A stretch of DNA of 64,000 bases from Scilla litardierei. Taxonomy: Eukaryota; Streptophyta; Magnoliopsida; Asparagales; Asparagaceae. Below, one piece after another: positions 46,959 through 58,988 of this stretch; within the stretch, counting starts at the first letter, position 1; every line of letters begins with the position of its first letter. The DNA lies in contig CM061142.1 of the NCBI GenBank assembly GCA_030789695.1, forward strand, positions 148,511,266 through 148,575,265, read 5' to 3'. The position numbers and the translations under genes are program-made. The notes under the pieces were generated by a model. That model saw nothing but the letters and a program-made list of their open reading frames with translations, searched no databases and was not told the origin of the DNA.

Positions 46959-47115
46959 TCGCTGCAGGCTCGGCGCGAATTTCGAAACGCCTAATTCACA
47001 GATTTTTCGCCCGAGCCTCGCCCTTTCGTCTCCCCTCGCCCGAATTGCCTCGCCGCCGGCCCCACTCGCCTGACCACCACCGGCGATCATCCCACCGCCG
47101 ACGCCCCGACCTCCG

Positions 47116-47306
47116 GTGAGTATCCTCGCCGCCGGCCGACCCCCTATCGCCTCGGTTTGCCCCCAAACTCCATTTTTTTCCTATTTTGCTCGATCCGTAG
47201 ACCCGTTGAGCCCAAAAATCAAATTAATTTGTCTATCTATCTATTATACCACATCTCCCCCATGTATTTTGAATATTATCCACTGATATCGTTGTTTGAT
47301 TTGCAG
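47116..47306 (+). other. Candidate 5'-UTR intron upstream of A extra ORF
   Basis: CTCCG/GTGAGTATCC ... TTTGATTTGCAG/GC, 191 bp, with strong donor and acceptor. It is T-rich and AT-rich toward the 3' half, in contrast to GC-rich flanks. It lies between the internal TATA and ATG 47476. Confidence 0.5.
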
Positions 47307-47475
47307 GCTATCTTGGGGGAGCTTAGGGGAGCTTCAGGACGCATTTTTAGCTTCGCGGAGGCGGCGCTCTTCGCACGCACTTGCTGACTTGCTCTCGCTG
47401 CGTGTTCAGGTACACTCGTTCCTTTTATTGAGCACACCGCATTATATTTTTGTTGGGTGAGCACTCGCGGCACAC

Positions 47476-49535
47476 ATGCCGCCCCGTACTAGGCCAGGCA
47501 CGTGGGGAGCCTCTTCCAAGCGGAAGAGGACTGATGATGCCGGTCCTTCTCACGCTAGGGAGGACTCCCCTCCACCTGGCCCGCCACAGCCACCACCACC
47601 CACACAGCCGCTTCCCACCGATCCCATCCACGCGCAGCCCATCCCCGCCGATCCTGTCCCACCACCGGCTCCCGTTGTCGGGCCGCTGGGGATCACGTTC
47701 AGAGACGACGCACAGCGCGTCCGATTTGAGCGTATCGTCCAGCGATCTATAGTGCCCTCTAGGTTCGCACACTTAGCAGACCTTGATCACCTAGTGGTGC
47801 TAGAGGGGATGCTCACGTTGTACGACAACGTGGGTTGGCGCGACTTCTTGTCTGTGTCGGCGGACACCTACGTCCGTTCGACACTTGAGGTACTTAGCTC
47901 GATGGCCCGGACCCCTGGAGGATGCACATTCTGCCTTATGGATCGAGAGTGCGAGGTCACTCTCGCCATGCTTCGTGCGTTCTTCCAGTGGCCCGATGTC
48001 CCTGTCCCCGACCGAGCCTACGCACCCACTCACATCCCACCGCCGTCATTTGACACTTCCACCTGGACACGTATCACGGGCTCCCACCATGGCTTTGACC
48101 CTAGTAGGGCCAAGGGCTCAGCGATCCTGCACCCCTGCCTCCGCATAGTACAGCGCCTTATGGCAACCACTTTCTTGGCAAGGTACGAGCCGGGGACGAT
48201 GTCTACGCCTGAGCTCTATATGCTCTACGCGATGACTCGCCCCAGAGTTCTCGATAGGGGTAGCAACGACCTGGTCCCCGCCGTTGAGATTGATATTGCT
48301 AGCTGGTTTTTAGACCGCATCATCATTTCGGTGGGCGCTCGCTCACCTATTTGCTGCGGCGGTTTGATTACTCTGCTAGCCCTGATAACCGGCGTGGACC
48401 TACCTGCTGACCTTCGACGAGCCCCGGGCCCTACTGCACTATCGATAGACGTCATGGCCCAGATGAAGATGCTTCGTCCCCACGGCCAGCAGCACTGGGT
48501 GTGGTTGCACGGTCCTTTTAGTGCCGATTACATGATCCTCCCGAGCCCCGCTCGGACACATATAGGACCGGTCCACGAGGATTGGATCCCAGCGATGGAT
48601 CTCCTCATCCCAGCTGCCTACGTTCTTGAGGCCGAGGGTACTGAGCAGGCACCCCCTGCACCCCCTGCACCTCCTGCTGACCCCGTGATCCCTCAGCTCG
48701 AGCCTGCACTTTTTGCGCCTCCCGACACTTCTATCCCCACTTCTGTCAGTGTCGGTAGTACCCTTGCTGAGTCGTCCACCACGCCCACCACCACCCCCAC
48801 CACTGATGTGCCTATCTCGGTTGAGCCTATTTCCTGACTTCTTCCCGAGCGTCCACCCACTATCCTTGAGAGCGGCGAGTCTTCCTTCCCTGCTGTTGTA
48901 CGGTCCCTATCCAGCTTGCTGTCCGCTGGGGTGTCACCTTTTGGTCCTTACACTTCCTCCCCAGTGGCCGACCCTTCTGTCTCCACCGTAGCTGTCCTAT
49001 CCGAGAGTGTCGTGACGTCTGTCCTCACACCTGTGTCACCGACCTCTCTTGCTGCCTCGTCGCCGATTTTGTCTTCCACCACTACTGCTGCTGCCTCCTC
49101 GTCCCAGCCTACATCCCAGCCTCGCACTGAGGCTGGGCATCCACTAGTGAGCACAGCACCCTTCCCGCACTTACCTGCTGGCCCGATTACCTACTCCACC
49201 CGTGTGCGACAGCCCCGACCTTCACAGCCTAGACCTATTCGTCCCTCCGCTCCACCACCCCCTGACGCTCTACTTCAGAGCATCCGTGCTCTTGAGGGGG
49301 CGGTGAGTGGACTCAGGGGCGATTTTAGGGCTCTCTCTGTCACGGTCAGTTCCATGGAGTCCCGCGTTGCCATGCTTCCCGATATTCAGGCTTGCCTGAA
49401 TCAGATCCTGGCGCGACTCCCTCCACTACACCCACCCACCCAGCAGACACGTCCACCACCCCCCCCCCCCCCCCCCCCCCACCTCCACCACCACCTCCGC
49501 CACAGGACGGAGATGGTGCAGCACCACCAGCTTAG
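47476..49535 (+). pseudogene. Extra 3' ORF of A, ATHILA ORF-1-like (PF03078 type)
   Basis: It starts MPPRTRPG with a Pro-rich basic leader. A globular part (about residues 75-380) has FCLMDRECEVTLAMLRAFFQWP, an AILHPCLRIVQRLMATTF block, TPELYMLYAMTRP and CCGGLITLLALITGVDL, an order I associate with plant ATHILA ORF-1/transposon-protein domains. A long Pro/Thr/Ser-rich region follows, then a short helical part (SIRALEGAVSGLRGDFRALS). A TGA at 48835-48837 interrupts it; the same frame continues. A run of 22 C at 49459-49480 shifts the natural end: one frame ends at TAG 49533-49535, the other runs to 49695. No clear membrane anchor is seen, so an envelope role is not supported. Function is unknown. 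Confidence 0.65.
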
Positions 49536-49699
49536 GCACACCCTTGATGCCATTGATCCTTTTTGTCGTTACGCTGCCCATTTTCTGCTGGTCCTGGAGA
49601 TTTTTAGCCCCCCTCCTCCCCTCACTATTTTGACCCCTGTTCAGATCACATCATTTTATATCTTTTTGGGAGAGAGGGAGAGTTATTTTTGGTGACACA

Positions 49700-51416
49700 T
49701 TACCTGCATCACTCCGACCTTTGCATGCATCATTCACATCATCATATTTTCTTTTTTTTTCTTTTTTTTATCATGCATGCATCCTCACCCTCCCCACCCA
49801 TTTCACGTCTCTCGGTGTGCCACACTTTGCACATTAAGGACACTGTGCACTTTAGCTTGGGGGAGTGAGTTCTCACACTTTTTGCTTTTATCACCATTAT
49901 TTTTAGTTTTTTTCACGTTTTTCCGCTTTTGCACCCATTTTTCATCACTTTTTCATTTTTTTACCATGCATCAGGTTTTTCTTATTTTCTTTGTGTGCTG
50001 CATTGTAAATAATTCTGTTTTCTTTTATCTTTATTTCTTTCATCTTTTGCTTGAGATGATTTTTCTGTGATGACGATGACGTGGTGTTAGCTTTTCTTTA
50101 TATGCATGCTAATTTTGTCATGTCATAGCTTTTGTTTCTGATATCATATGCTATGTTCTGTTTTGCATTTAGAAATAGTAACCCGCTTCCTTTTCCGTAT
50201 GAAAATGGATGAAATTCTATTATTAGCTGATGTCTGATGATTCATATGTATGCTATCGTAGAAAACACACCAAGATTCACGCATTGATGCTTATATCTGG
50301 AGTACTGCTTTCTTTTCTCATATCACTTCTTATTGCATGATTTGTACGCTTCACTTCAGGTTGATTGAATGTTTGCTAGCATTGATAAATCTGGATTAGT
50401 TTACTTTTTGAGATCAAACTGAGTAGATTAGATTATCCTACTGAAGTTGGCATGCACGTCCTATAGAGTGAACCGAGAGATACATTTATTTCTTTCTCCA
50501 CATATCTTGAACATTATTTCTCTATTTTAAATTCATTGGTGAATCTCCCCTTAGCAATTCTATTATTGGCATCCCCCGCTACTATATCACATGCTCCAAA
50601 TTTCCCAAAACCAAAAAAGAAAAAAATACTTGTATATCCTTCTCTTTTGATTTGGGATCATTTGTGTATATTTGATAAAAAAGGAAAAAGAAAAAGAAAA
50701 GAAAAGAGAAAAGAAGTTCGAAAACGATCCCATCTCATACCCTTTCTCTCTTTCTTCCCTCTTTTGCTTTTATTTTTATTTTCTTTGACTTTTGGAGCTT
50801 CATAAGAAACGGGGATGTAAATATTGTTTTGTTTATGCCACCACGCTTATGGATAAGCTTGGGGGAGAGGATCCAATGATGTGTGAGAGAGTGAATACTT
50901 GACGGTACATGACAACCTAGGCTAAGTAATATTTTATACTCGGTGAGATTGCTAAAGTTTTACGAAATCCAGAAATCTACGCTTAGCATTCATTTCATGA
51001 AAACCACACTTTTCTATTCTTACTACTCTACTGTGTGATATCTCTATACTCCTTATAGAAAGCATTCAATTGAAAAGTGTGTGATCTACGATTTTGTATA
51101 CCGCTTTAGATGCTTCAGACGATGCTAATTCTAGAATTATTCCATTTTTCATGCTATATTGATATTCTTGGGTTTTCTATTTCAAATGCACCATTATACT
51201 ATGATATCGAGATAAAAGTTTTTAACATGTGTTCTATATTCGATGCGTGCTATATGAGTAAGCAAAACCCACGTCCAGAGAAAAATGATCTAGCAGCTTC
51301 CTTCTTCGTTTTCCACTTTGTTTTTCGTTTTTCATTTTCCACTTTTCCATCGTTCCTATTGTCTTTATCCACCGGGTTCGCTTTTTACTCATCTTCCTCG
51401 AGGACGAGCAAGAGGT
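49700..51416 (+). other. Non-coding 3' interior of A with PPT-like repeats
   Basis: No supported gene. It is T-rich with long pyrimidine runs. AGCTTGGGGGAG occurs at 49854-49865 and AAGCTTGGGGGAG at 50855-50867. Both resemble the real PPT at 51417 and the copy at 46178-46190 inside the pol tail. Confidence 0.6.
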
Positions 51417-51430
51417 AAGCTTGGGGGATT
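51417..51430 (+). promoter_or_regulatory. Polypurine tract of A
   Basis: AAGCTTGGGGGATT, one base before the 3' LTR start TGATCAC. Confidence 0.75.
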
Positions 51431-51431
51431 T

Positions 51432-53235
51432 TGATCACTCCATATTTTAAACCTTTTTTCTGCATGTTTGCATGCCATTTTGATCGCTCGAATCGCGTTT
51501 TTTACGATTTTTCGGCAATATTGCGATGCTTTTCACGATTTCTTGTTTTTGTCGAATTTCAGGAGATTTCGAGCGATTTGGAGTGATTTTGAGATGCACC
51601 CACTCCGGGGTGTCACCCGTGACTCTTCTGAGGGGAATTTTGCTATTGGAGAGGAGTGGAAGAAGAAAGAACATCGTAGGAGCGACGATGGAGCAAAAAT
51701 ACGAAGATTGGGCATTTTCAGCATGTCACTCGGCCGAGTGAAGGAGTCACTCGGCCGACCATCGAAAGCCCGCTCGGCCGACCAGATCAGACACGCAACA
51801 GACTGAGTATCAGCGTGCACTCGGCCTACCGTCGCCAGTCCACTCGGCCGAACCACGGAGACACCACTCGCCTGAGTGGTATCAAGACGACGGCAACGAA
51901 AAGTCCCAACTTACTGTAATCTGTCAGTACCGTCCCGAGTTCCGACTCGGCCGAGTGAAGAAGTCCACTCGGTCGAAGCAAAGAAAGTCACTCGGCCGAG
52001 TGACTCCCGAGGAGCCGACCCCCAAAAGTCCGAAGTTACTGGAATTTGTCAGGGTTTGTCACTCGGCCGAATGACATTTGTCACTCGGCCGAGTGAGCCG
52101 TGCTGCCTGTAGCGTAAATTGCGATTTTGAGGCTGCGCAGGGGCATTTTCGTCACAGTTTTTTGGGCGATTTTGGGGGTATTTAACCCCAGTTTTTAACC
52201 TAGTTTAGAGAGCTTTTTCAGAACTTTTTACAACCTGTTTTAGATTACTTTTTTGGAGATTAGATTGAGCTTTTAGGGGAGAGAGAAAAGTGTTATTTTG
52301 TTGGATGCCATTGAATCTTCATTGGTTTGTCTCTCTCTCTATCAAAAACCTCATTTTTATTGATAGATTGAATATTGCAATGAATTCTATTGATTTTATT
52401 TGTGAATTTCTATTGAATTGCATTATGAATTGTGAGTAGTTTTATCGTCTTAGGGCGTAGGGATGAACCCTACGAACCCTATTTCTAATTTGTGATAAAT
52501 TGGTGAAATTATTGCTAGGATTGATTAGGGTTAGTTTGGGATTGATTTAATACGAATAGCTAGGGATTCATACCGATTGGGATTTGCAAGAGATTGGATC
52601 CCAACTCGATAGGAAGCCCTAGAAATTCGAATTGGGTTACAATTGGATTTCTCCGGAGGTTTGCAAGAGATTGGACCGAAACTAGGGTTTTCGATTGCAA
52701 TTCTATACCAATACCCGTTTGCAAGAGATTGGACAGGTAGGAACTATCCCAACCTAGGTCGTAGCTCGAGTTTGCACGAGAGTGGGCTCGAGATACGATT
52801 GAACGATGATGTTGTTCTTCACGCTAGCTTGCCTAGGTTAGGGTTTGCAAGAGATTGGATCCTACGTTAGGTTTGCTATAGACCGGCAATAGCGCGAGAG
52901 CGTGAGCTTGGTTCTACATTTAGTTGCAACTAGTTCACCTGAATTTCAAGTCTAGCAATTGTGGAACCTACGAGTCACAATGAAGAGAAACGGTTTGTAG
53001 CGGGGATTCCCTGCCCCCTAGGCGTCTTTATTAATTTGATATTCCTTTTATACAATTGAACGACTGTGACCGCTTTATTGTGAACATTTCTCGACTGTTC
53101 TTATAGCCAGGTAAATTGAAGAAGACACTGTCATTTTCCCTCCTCGCGTTCGATACCCGCTCGCCGCTACACCGTGCGCTTGCGGTAAGACTAGCGAGTC
53201 CCCCGTCCCGGGTTTGTATTCGAGGCGGGCGATCA
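51432..53235 (+). repeat. 3' LTR of A
   Basis: 1804 bp, end-to-end partner of 40474-42286, with TATTTAA at 52179-52185. It has small differences from the 5' copy, such as a shorter CT run and loss of a few bases near 52655. Confidence 0.93.
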
Positions 53236-55466
53236 GTCGTCTGAAAGGCATGAGTGCGAAAAATGCATCTCTCTCTGTTTTTCTTCCATCCCTGCAGCAG
53301 TCGCCTGATGAAGGATATACAATCGACTGTCTATTTTACAGTCGCCTGTGTAGTCTTCTACAATCGACTATCCTGGCTCAGATTATAGCCGTTGGGATTT
53401 TTCTAGCCGTTGAACAGTTAACTGTCACTTGTTCATCAGTCGATTGTCTGGGTCATAAACTGCCAAAATCTAGCTGTTGCATATTTCTTTCCTTTGGGTT
53501 TTTGGCTGGTTTTATGGGTTCCTTTGAGCTTCATATATATAGGAGTTAGCTTAGTTCATTTAGAGGTCTTGGTTGATATTGAATATCTTTGAGAATCAAT
53601 AGCCACACCTACTCTCACATTTTCCCTCTCATGAGCACATTCCTCTTCATGCATTGAAGCTAGCTCATAGGGAAATTCTCCAAGGAATCTAATTCTCATT
53701 CCTTTCTTGGAGATCATCTTTCTTCTCTTCGTTTTCATACACTCAAGTGAGAAGTGTTAGGATTCATTCCTAGAAGAGAGAAAGATCATCAAGTGCAATC
53801 AAAGCCTCATCTCAAGCACTTGGTCATTCACTTGCATGCCTTCTTCTTCACATTGGTAAGATCATATCAAGTCATAGGTAAGTGTTGTTTGGTTTTGTCT
53901 TTTTGTTCGAAACCATAATTCTCTTTGTGGGAATTAGTTACTCTCTTTATGAGAGTTTGGTTCTTTCTGTGTGAAAGAACAAAATCCTCTGTGTGAGGTC
54001 TCTCTGTGTGAGAGTAAGGATATCTCTTTGTGGGAATCCTAAATCCTCTGTGTGAGGTATCGCTGTGTGAGATTGTATTCACTTCTCTGTGTGGGAATAT
54101 AGTGAATATTGGTGTGGCTGGACGTACCCAAGTTTTGGGGAACCAAGGTAAAATCATTGTGTTTGCAATTGTTTGCAATTGTTGTTGTTGAGCACTCTGT
54201 TTATTTTCTGTTGCTTATTGTGCTTTAATTTCAGTAATTTTTAATTAAGCACTTTGCTTGCTTTTACATTATTCACCCCCCCCCCCCCCCTCTGGTGTGT
54301 GCGTAGCCACGCAGGGTCCCTTACACAATGCATGAAGGAAAGAATGAGCTCTAATAGGGAAATGAGAGAGTTTGAGAGAGGCTTAATCAATCTCTAAAGA
54401 TTTGCAATAGATCCAAGAAGTTCTAATTAACTCAGCCCTCTCATATATATATGAACCCTATATGAACTCTCAAAACCCAAGAAAGAAGCCAAAAACAAAA
54501 AGCTGTAACGTCTAGAATCTGGACTGAAACGTCAGCGACAGTCGACTGATGAACAAATGAAAGTTGACTGACCAACGGCTAAATAAATCCCAACGGCTAT
54601 AATTTGATCCAGGACAGTCGACTGTAGAAGATTACACAGTCGATTGTAAAACAGACAATCGACTGTATATCCTTCATCAGGCGACTGCTGCAGGGGATGG
54701 AAATAAACAAAGAGTTACAACTTACGCACAATATGCATACAGGCGACTGTAAAATAGACAGGCGACTGTAAACACTGCAACAGTCGACTGACTTGCAAAT
54801 TAGGATGTAGCCCAGTAAATGCAAGTTGCGTACAGACGACTGTAGATCAATTTACAAGCGACTGTTGGAAGACAGGCGACTGTAAATTGACCTTCAGTCA
54901 ACTGTTCCATAAGCTCAAGTAAGAGTCAATAAAAGGTTGACTTGAGCAGTACACTACAGTCGACTGTAGAAGGCTTGACGCCTGGAATCATCCAGTCGAC
55001 TGTAAAACCTTCATCAGGCGACTGTTAGAGAGCCAGAGACTTCAATTGAGTCTTTGGGCAAGATGAACCTATTGGGTTGGATTCTATGATAATCTTAAGG
55101 CTCACTAAGATGGTTAAATGCATATGCATAAATGAGTAGACCATCTACCAGGCTTTACAATAAACCTAGACTCAAAAAAGGAGAAAAGCAATAAATGAGA
55201 TATTACATAGGTTACATTGCTTCCCTTAGAGTCTATGGCTTCAACCTTGATACTCTCCATCATCTCGAAGCTTTAGCACCCCTTGAGTCCAAGCAATGGC
55301 ATAGCTCCTCTTGATGTCCATCCTTGCACCAAGTGTTTAGTCTCCAAAAATGATATTCTCGAAATGTTGACTATGAGACTAAAACAAGAGAGTCATTAGC
55401 AATAACATAATGTTGTGATCATCATCAAAATAACATTGGTATGAAACACCAATACTCAACATAATT

Positions 55467-56834
55467 ATCCTCTCCCTTGTATTGATGACATATTTGATCA
55501 ACTTAATGGATCTAAAGTGTATTCGAAGTTGGATATGAGAAGTGGATATCACCAGGTGAAAGTCAGAGGGTCCGATGTTCCAAAGACTGCGTTTCAAACT
55601 TGTTACGGCTATTATGAGTTCTTAGTGATGCCCTTTGGTGTTACTAATTCACCAGCTACTTTCATGAGATTGATAAACCAAGTCTTCTATGAGTGCATGT
55701 ATAAGTTTGTGGTAGTTTTTATTGATGATACCTTGATGTATTCAAAGACTGAAGAAGACCGTGCCGAGCATTTGGAGATCGTCTTAGAAACCTTGAGACA
55801 ACACCAGTTATATACCAAGTATAGTAAGTGCTAGTTTTTGTTATCTAAGGTTGTTTTCCTTAGACATATATTATCAGGAGAAGGGATAGCCGTGGACCCA
55901 GAGAATGTCGTTGCGGTAGAGAAGTGGCTAGTTCTTCGGTCAGTCACGGAGATCAGAAGTTTTCTGGGATTGGCAGGGTATTACAGGAAGTTAACCAAAG
56001 ATTTTTCTAAGATTGATACACCCTTGAGTCACCTCACCAAGAAGAATGTTGATTACGATTGGTTTGAGGAATGTCAGCAAGCATTTGATGAGCTAAAGTA
56101 GATGTTGATCACTGCGCCTGGCCTGATGATTCCAGATCGTTCAGGTGGTTTTGTGATCTTTTGTGATGCGTCTGGTAGAGGACTTGGATGTGTTCTCCAC
56201 CAGTATGGTAGGGTAGTAGCTTATGCCTCCAGATTATTGAAGATGCATGAGCAGAACTATCCTACGCATGACCGGAGTTGGCAGCAGTAATTTTTGCATT
56301 GAAGATGTGGAGACATTTTCTTTTGGGTGAACGTGTAATGATATATACTAATCACAAGAGTTTGAAGTATGTTTTCACCCAGAAGTAACTTAATATGAGG
56401 CAGCACCGATGGCTTGAATTGATGGCTGATTACGATATTGATCTTCAGTATCATCTTGGAAAGATTGATGTCGTGCCTGATGCTGTCAGCCGTATGTCAG
56501 TAGTGATGATGATGACTGCACATAGTCAACTTCGTGGAGACATACGTCAGATGGAAATTGAAGTTGTTCTTCCTGGCACATCAGCGACTTTGATGAGTTT
56601 GATCCAATTTGCCTTGGTTGAGAGGATTAAGGCTGCTCAGGCTGGAGATGAGAAGTTGAACAAAATTCGAGAAAAATAGAGACTGGACTTCGAACTGATT
56701 TTCGTATTCATGAGGATGGATCTATATGTTATGGAAGTAGGATTTGTGTGCCAGTCGATGATATTCGAGACGAGCTTTTGAGGGAGGCTCACAGCTCTCC
56801 TTACTCTATCCATTCCGGAGGCACCAAGAGGTAA
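55467..56834 (+). pseudogene. RT, RNase H and integrase N-terminus of G (continued)
   Basis: It resumes in frame after the Copia I duplication with [38 protein letters not shown] and catalytic FIDD ([12 protein letters not shown]). A TAG after YSKC and another at about 56099 interrupt. RNase H motifs: [20 protein letters not shown] with a frameshift in the following ELAAV region, NHKSLKY (Asn in place of the usual catalytic Asp) and PDAVSRM. The integrase zinc finger begins (HSSPYSIHSGGTK) and is cut at 56834 by a new LTR. It is clearly dead. Confidence 0.88.
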
Positions 56835-58756
<1,922 letters not shown>

Positions 58757-58988
58757 TGGTGGATCTGGATCTAAGCCTAGAGGGAGGGTGAATAGGCTTA
58801 TAAAAATTCTCGTGCAATCCACGAGAAATCACACGCAGTTATAGCACAATCAACCAGATGCAGAGTATAGAAAAACAGTCACAGCATGCACAGGCGATAT
58901 ACCCTGGTTCGGTCGCACCCACGACCTACATCTAGCCCCAAAAGCAATACTAGATTATTAAAGTTAACTGGTACAGCCTGTAGCTAGA
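58757..58988 (-). repeat. LTR end of a Copia D-family element, cut by element C
   Basis: It reads TGGTGGATCTGGATCTAAGCC on plus, the reverse complement of the D LTR end (4800-4895), and includes the GTGCAATCC/ACGAGAAATCACACGCAG block. It stops where the C LTR begins at 58989. Confidence 0.8.

Larger units (their letters stand above)
40474..53235 (+). mobile_element. Athila-like Gypsy element A, gag/protease absent
   Basis: LTRs 40474-42286 and 51432-53235 have TGATCA...GATCA ends and the perfect duplication GTCGT at 40469-40473 and 53236-53240. Inside: tRNA-Asp PBS, a pol-type ORF starting with an unrecognised N-terminus then RT, RNase H and integrase, a dyad/TATA segment, an intron-like segment, an extra ORF, ~1.7 kb non-coding and a PPT. 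Gag and aspartic protease are missing. It is the youngest layer of the nest. LTR differences are few in the parts I compared, including a shorter CT run in the 3' copy (about 52329 versus 41366). Confidence 0.93.
39598..54325 (+). mobile_element. Solo LTR J of the Copia I family, opposite strand, split by Athila A
   Basis: It starts TGTTAGTTCTTGGG and ends GGGTCCCTTACA, with a perfect duplication CAATG at 39593-39597 and 54326-54330. The two parts (39598-40473 and 53241-54325, about 1.96 kb) are the reverse complement of the Copia I LTR, including the dyad array, TATATATA (53534-53541) and the GTGTGAG repeats. No internal region remains, as expected after LTR-LTR recombination. A C14-15 run lies near 54277-54290. 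Confidence 0.9.
23803..55461 (-). mobile_element. Copia element I, minus strand, gag-only, hosts B, J and A
   Basis: The ends are the left (3') LTR 23803-25521 and the right (5') LTR 39012-55461, the latter split by J. The target duplication is TAAGT (23798-23802) versus TAATT (55462-55466), one mismatch, and excision restores the RT frame of G. Contents on minus: PBS 39010-38999, gag 38976 onward split by element B, gag C-terminus to 26543, ~1 kb non-coding, PPT, 3' LTR. No pol motif is present. Without the insertions it would be about 6.5 kb. Confidence 0.9.
39012..55461 (-). repeat. 5' LTR of Copia I, split by solo LTR J
   Basis: The LTR parts are 39012-39597 and 54331-55461 (after one copy of the CAATG duplication), together matching 23803-25521. 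Everything between belongs to J and A. Confidence 0.9.
20750..56834 (+). mobile_element. Tekay-like Gypsy element G, split by Copia I
   Basis: In order: 3' part of an LTR (to 21678), candidate PBS, gag with many stops, an intron-like segment, protease, and RT up to 23802. Then 31.7 kb of inserted DNA, and RT, RNase H and integrase N-terminus from 55467 to 56834. The RT reading frame joins exactly across the insertion once one copy of the 5-bp duplication is removed. The element is cut off inside the integrase zinc-binding region where another LTR starts at 56835. It is the oldest layer of the nest and is heavily mutated. Confidence 0.85.

Noticed and set aside
47476..49695. Extra ORF of A as a retroviral-type envelope protein
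   Set aside because: It has the right position, but I see no signal peptide, no clear membrane anchor and no cleavage-site context; motifs fit ATHILA ORF-1-type proteins better.
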